A stretch of 40,487 nucleotides of DNA from Achromobacter sp. Bel (GTDB lineage Bacteria > Pseudomonadota > Gammaproteobacteria > Burkholderiales > Burkholderiaceae_B): contig NZ_JABBJN010000053.1 in assembly GCF_012928505.1 (NCBI RefSeq), positions 1 through 40,487 on the forward strand, read 5' to 3'. The notes under the pieces were generated by a model, which worked only from the letters and a program-made list of their open reading frames with translations, did not search any database and was not told the origin of the DNA. Of the stretch, positions 36,833 through 40,487 are shown in pieces. The position numbers were made by a program, and so were the translations under genes. Each line of letters begins with the position of its first letter. Within the stretch, counting starts at the first letter, position 1.

Positions 36833-38536
36833 ATGGATACCCCAAAGACCGCCCCGACCGCCGCCGCCGTCACACCCGTTCCGGACTCCCGCGGCCTGAA
36901 CCTCTTCAACGCCGACCCCTATGCGGCCGCCCTCAGCCAGCGCTACCTGCCGTCCGCGCTGCACGCGCACCTGCTGCCCCACCTGCAACGATTGGGCGGG
37001 CTGGCCGGCGGCGTCATGGATGAGCTGGCATCCACGGCCGACAAGCATCCGCCCACCCTGTCCGTGCGCAGCCGCGCCGGCACCGACGAATCCCGTGTCG
37101 ACAAGCACCCGGCCTATGTCGAACTCGAGCGCCTGGCCTACAGCGAATTCGGCCTGGCGGCGCTCTCGCACCGCGGCGGGGTACTGGGCTGGCCGGAACC
37201 CATGCCGGCCGCCGCCAAGTACGCGCTTAGCCACCTGTTCGTACAAGCGGAATTCGGCCTGTGCTGCCCGGTCAGCATGACCGACTCGCTGGCGCGCACG
37301 CTACGCAAGTTCGGCGATCCGGCGCTGGTCGAGCGTGTGCTGCCACAAGTCACCTCGCAGGATTTCGACACGCTGCGCCAAGGCGCCATGTTCATGACCG
37401 AACAGGGGGCGGGCTCGGACGTCAGCGCCACCGAAGTCACGGCCGAGGCCCAGGACGACGGCACCTGGCGCATTCACGGCGACAAATGGTTCTGCTCGAA
37501 CCCCGACGCCGGCTTTGCGATGGTGCTGGCGCGCAGCGAGCCGCAGCCCGGTTTGAAGGGCGTGTCGCTCTTCCTGTTGCCGCGCGACTTGGCCGACGGC
37601 AGCCACAATCACTACCGCATCCTGCGCCTGAAGGACAAACTGGGTACGCGGTCCATGGCCAGCGGTGAAATCCGACTGGAGGGGGCCGTCGCCTGGCTGG
37701 TGGGCGACCGCGGCCGCGGCTTCAAGCACATGGCCGACATGATCAACAACTCGCGCCTGTCCAACGGCATGCGCGCGGCCGGCCTGATGCGCCGCGCGGT
37801 CACCGAAGCCATCTACGTGTCACAGCATCGCCGCGCCTTCGGCAAGCGCCTGATCGACATGCCGCTGATGCAGCGCCAGCTGGTCAAGATGACGGTGTGG
37901 GCTGAACAAGCCCGTAGCGTCATGTTCCAGACGGCGCGGGCGCTGGCCGACGCGGACCACGGCGCGGCGGATCCCGCGCTGGCCCGCATCCTGACGCCGC
38001 TGATCAAATTCCGTGCCTGTCGAGACGCCCGCAAAGTGACGGGCGACGCGATGGAAGTGCGCGGCGGTTGCGGCTATATCGAAGAATGGACCGAGCCGCG
38101 CCTGGTGCGCGACGCCCATCTGGGTTCCATCTGGGAAGGCACCAGCAACATCGTCGCGCTGGACGTGCTGCGCGCCATCAAGAAAGAAAACTCCCTGCCC
38201 GCGCTGCGCGCCCATATCGACCGTCTGCTGGCCGACGGCGCGCCCTGCCCGCCTGCGCTGGCCGACCGGCAGGCCCAGGCGCTGGACAAGACCTTCGCGC
38301 TGGCCGAACACGCCGCGCAAGGCGACCATGCCGAACTGGCCCGCCAGGCCGCATCGCTGCTGTACCACGCGGTATCGATGGCCGCGCTGCGCTGGGAAGC
38401 CACGGGCGCCGGCCTGGAAAGCCGTGCGCACTTGGCCGACCAGGTGCTGCTGCACCGCCTGGCACCGCAAGACCCCTATGCCATTCCCCCCAACGAAAGC
38501 GCGGCCTGCCAGGCCATCCTGCAATACGCGCTGTAA
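36833..38536 (+). CDS. Acyl-CoA dehydrogenase, AidB-like
   Basis: This 567-residue FAD enzyme is longer than typical acyl-CoA dehydrogenases because it has an N-terminal AidB-type domain (YLPSALHAHLLPHLQRLG). The FAD-binding TEQGAGSDVSA, the RAFGKRLIDMPLMQ segment, GGCGYIEEW and the WEGTSNI segment around residue 433, typical of the dehydrogenase active-site region, are all present. It could dehydrogenate an acyl-CoA made by the CoA-transferase downstream. AidB proteins also bind DNA in E. coli, but the operon context favours a metabolic role here. It starts 116 bp from the divergent LysR gene. Confidence 0.92.
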   Translation: MDTPKTAPTAAAVTPVPDSRGLNLFNADPYAAALSQRYLPSALHAHLLPHLQRLGGLAGGVMDELASTADKHPPTLSVRSRAGTDESRVDKHPAYVELERLAYSEFGLAALSHRGGVLGWPEPMPAAAKYALSHLFVQAEFGLCCPVSMTDSLARTLRKFGDPALVERVLPQVTSQDFDTLRQGAMFMTEQGAGSDVSATEVTAEAQDDGTWRIHGDKWFCSNPDAGFAMVLARSEPQPGLKGVSLFLLPRDLADGSHNHYRILRLKDKLGTRSMASGEIRLEGAVAWLVGDRGRGFKHMADMINNSRLSNGMRAAGLMRRAVTEAIYVSQHRRAFGKRLIDMPLMQRQLVKMTVWAEQARSVMFQTARALADADHGAADPALARILTPLIKFRACRDARKVTGDAMEVRGGCGYIEEWTEPRLVRDAHLGSIWEGTSNIVALDVLRAIKKENSLPALRAHIDRLLADGAPCPPALADRQAQALDKTFALAEHAAQGDHAELARQAASLLYHAVSMAALRWEATGAGLESRAHLADQVLLHRLAPQDPYAIPPNESAACQAILQYAL

Positions 38537-38582
38537 ACCGACGCCGGCGGCACAGCCGGCGCGTCCCCCAGGAGACACCCCC

Positions 38583-39563
38583 ATGAAACGCCTTCTTGCC
38601 CCCCTGATGCTGGCGGCCGCCGCCGTGGCCCCGTCCACGCCCGCCTTGGCCGCGGACGCCTTCCCCACGGCCCGCCCCATCACGCTGATCGTGCCCTTCC
38701 CGCCCGGCGGCCCGACCGACGCCATGGCGCGTCGCTTGGCCGAGAAGCTGCGCGAGCCCCTGAAGCAGAACGTGATCGTCGAAAACCGCAGCGGCGCGGG
38801 CGGCAACATCGGATCCGAGTACGTGGCCTCGGCCAAGCCAGACGGCTACACGCTCCTGTTCGGCACGTCCGGCCCGCTGGCCATCAACGTCAGCCTGTAC
38901 AAGAAACAAGGCTACAACCCCGAAACCAGCTTCGCGCCCATCATCCGCCTGGGCCACCTGCCCAACATCCTGGTCGTGAACCCGTCGGTGCCGGCCAACA
39001 ACGCCCAAGAGCTCATCGCCTACGCCAAGAAGAATCCGGACAAGCTCAGCTACGCCTCGTCGGGCAACGGCGCGTCGTCGCACCTGGCCGGCATCCTGTT
39101 CAACAAGATGGCCGGCACGCAGATCATGCACATCCCCTACAAAGGCACCGGGCCGGCGCTGAACGACCTGCTGGGCGGGCAGGTATCGATGTCGTTCACC
39201 GACATCCTGACCGCGCTGCCCTACATCAAGGCCGGCAAGCTGCGCGCCATCGGCCTGGCCAGCGCCCAGCGCTCGGAAGCCCTGCCGGACCTGCCCACCC
39301 TGTCCGAACAGGGCCTCAAGGGATATGACGTCAGCGTCTTCTTCGGCATCGTCGCCCCCAAGGGCACGCCCGACGATGTGGTGAACACGCTGAACCAGGC
39401 GTTCAAGACCGCGCTGTCCGATCCCGCCATCAAGCAGACCCTGCACTCGCAGGGCATTGTCGAAGCGCAGGACCAGACGCCGCAAGGCCTGGCCGCCTTC
39501 ATCACCACCGAAGTCCCCAAGTGGCGCGAGCTCATCACCAGCGCCAACGTTTCCATCGACTGA
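38583..39563 (+). CDS. Bug-family (TctC-like) periplasmic solute receptor
   Basis: This 326-residue binding protein has a signal peptide (MKRLLAPLMLAAAAVA up to ALA, about 24 residues) and the Bug family signatures PITLIVPFPPGGPTD, ENRSGAGGNIGSEYVA and HIPYKGTGPALNDLLGGQV. Bug receptors bind carboxylates for tripartite tricarboxylate transporters and are hugely expanded in Bordetella relatives, often without neighbouring TctAB genes, as here. AGGAGA lies 7-8 bases before the ATG. It sits between the dehydrogenase and CoA-transferase genes, suggesting an organic acid taken up and activated by this operon. Confidence 0.95.
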   Translation: MKRLLAPLMLAAAAVAPSTPALAADAFPTARPITLIVPFPPGGPTDAMARRLAEKLREPLKQNVIVENRSGAGGNIGSEYVASAKPDGYTLLFGTSGPLAINVSLYKKQGYNPETSFAPIIRLGHLPNILVVNPSVPANNAQELIAYAKKNPDKLSYASSGNGASSHLAGILFNKMAGTQIMHIPYKGTGPALNDLLGGQVSMSFTDILTALPYIKAGKLRAIGLASAQRSEALPDLPTLSEQGLKGYDVSVFFGIVAPKGTPDDVVNTLNQAFKTALSDPAIKQTLHSQGIVEAQDQTPQGLAAFITTEVPKWRELITSANVSID

Positions 39564-39575
39564 AGCTGACTCTCC

Positions 39576-40487
39576 ATGGCCCCCACCCTACCGAATGCCG
39601 GCGCGCTTGCCGGATGCAAGGTGATCGACCTGTCCCGCGTGCTGGGCGGTCCGTATTGCACGCAGATCCTGGCCGACCACGGCGCCGACGTGCTGAAGAT
39701 CGAACCGCCCGGCGGCGATGAGACGCGGGGATGGGGCCCACCCTTCCTGGGCGACACGGCGTCGTACTTCATCGGCGTGAACCGCAACAAGGAAGGCATG
39801 ACGCTGGACCTGTCGCAGCCGGCCGGCCAGGAGCTGCTGCGCCACTTGCTGGCCGACGCCGACGTGCTGGTCGAGAACTTCAAGCCCGGCACGCTGGAGA
39901 AGTGGGGCCTGGGCTTCGAGTCCCTGAGCCAGGCCTTCCCCAAGCTGATCCATTGCCGCGTCAGCGGCTTCGGATCGGACGGCCCGCTGGGCGGCTTGCC
40001 CGGCTACGACGCCTGCGCGCAAGCCATGTGCGGCCTGATGAGCGTCAACGGCGAAGCCGACGGCGACGCCACCCGCGTCGGCCTGCCGGTGGTGGACATG
40101 GTGACTGGCCTGAACGCGGCGGTGGCCATCTTGCTGGCCCTGAATGAACGGGGCCGCAGCGGCCTGGGCCAGTTCCTGGACATCACGTTGTACGACTGCG
40201 CGCTGTCGCTGCTGCATCCGCATGCGGCCAACTACTTCTACAGCGGCAAGGTGCCCAAGCGTAGTGGCAACGCGCATCCGAACATCGCGCCCTACGAAAC
40301 ACTGCCCACCGCCAGCGGCCCGATCTTCCTGGCAGTCGGCAACAACCGGCAGTTCGCATTGCTGGCCCAGGAGCTGGAGGCCCCTGGCCTGGCGACAGAC
40401 CCGCGCTATGCCACCAACGCCGACCGCCTGCAGCATCGCCAGGCGCTGCGCGACGAGCTCTCCGCCTTGCTGGCGGGGCAGGACGCG
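39576..40487 (+). CDS. CaiB/BaiF-family CoA-transferase, 3' truncated by the window
   Basis: The gene begins 12 bp after the Bug receptor and stays open to the end of the window (304 codons of about 400). It shows the family III CoA-transferase layout: GCKVIDLSRVLGGPYCTQILAD, KIEPPGGDETRGWGPP, LVENFKPGTLEKWGL and the conserved Asp in GLPVVDMVTGL, which forms the aspartyl-CoA link in formyl-CoA transferase. It should activate a carboxylic acid using a donor such as succinyl-CoA. The reading frame was checked by hand without a stop. Confidence 0.93.
   Translation, partial: MAPTLPNAGALAGCKVIDLSRVLGGPYCTQILADHGADVLKIEPPGGDETRGWGPPFLGDTASYFIGVNRNKEGMTLDLSQPAGQELLRHLLADADVLVENFKPGTLEKWGLGFESLSQAFPKLIHCRVSGFGSDGPLGGLPGYDACAQAMCGLMSVNGEADGDATRVGLPVVDMVTGLNAAVAILLALNERGRSGLGQFLDITLYDCALSLLHPHAANYFYSGKVPKRSGNAHPNIAPYETLPTASGPIFLAVGNNRQFALLAQELEAPGLATDPRYATNADRLQHRQALRDELSALLAGQDA

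Overview
The window is about 40.5 kb of GC-rich, densely coding DNA from a free-living or opportunistic betaproteobacterium. It best fits the Alcaligenaceae (Achromobacter/Bordetella type). The signs are a Bug-family (TctC-like) solute receptor next to a CaiB/BaiF CoA-transferase, many LysR regulators, a branched-chain-type ABC transporter with fused permease/ATPase, a tandem-duplicated UvrA and an E. coli-type LexA box. The genus is inferred from gene style, not proven. No tRNA, rRNA, insertion sequence, phage gene or CRISPR array was seen. Both ends cut through genes.

Positions 1-8659 (+) look like one catabolic and uptake region. A thiolase-like protein (5' truncated) overlaps a fusion of a DUF35 zinc-ribbon/OB domain with a short-chain dehydrogenase domain whose catalytic Tyr and Lys are Trp and Gln. 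A cyclase-family hydrolase and a canonical SDR follow, then a branched-chain-type ABC importer (binding protein, permease, permease-ATPase fusion, ATPase). The set thiolase + DUF35 + pseudo-SDR + active SDR resembles the BbsB/BbsA/BbsC/BbsD set of anaerobic toluene degradation, here with two parts fused. This is the best candidate for an undescribed system.

Positions 8656-13577 hold a family 2 glycosyltransferase (-), a LysR regulator (+), a bidirectional terminator, an unannotated-looking 42-residue very basic protein (-), and an IclR regulator / KDPG-type aldolase / KDG-type kinase operon (-). Positions 13578-13805 are a divergent control region with a LexA box and a 17-bp palindrome. Positions 13806-21476 (+) carry a 1931-residue double UvrA, then pabB and pabC for p-aminobenzoate synthesis.

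Positions 21549-24724 are a salicylate 5-hydroxylase-type cluster: a divergent NahR/NagR-like LysR regulator, Rieske oxygenase large and small subunits, and a Rieske ferredoxin. No ferredoxin reductase is present in the window. A 17-codon upstream ORF overlaps the start of the large-subunit gene. Positions 24785-30252 (-) hold tcdA downstream of a macA-macB-outer membrane factor efflux operon. A 377-bp gap separates these from an MFS transporter, a ChaC-like cyclotransferase, pdxH, a flavin reductase, an L-2-hydroxyglutarate oxidase-like flavoprotein and purU (all +).

Positions 35817-40487 are a LysR regulator (-) divergent from an AidB-like acyl-CoA dehydrogenase, a Bug receptor and a CaiB/BaiF CoA-transferase that runs off the window. 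This looks like a regulated acid uptake, CoA activation and oxidation unit. A 27-bp imperfect dyad in the divergent gap is a likely operator.
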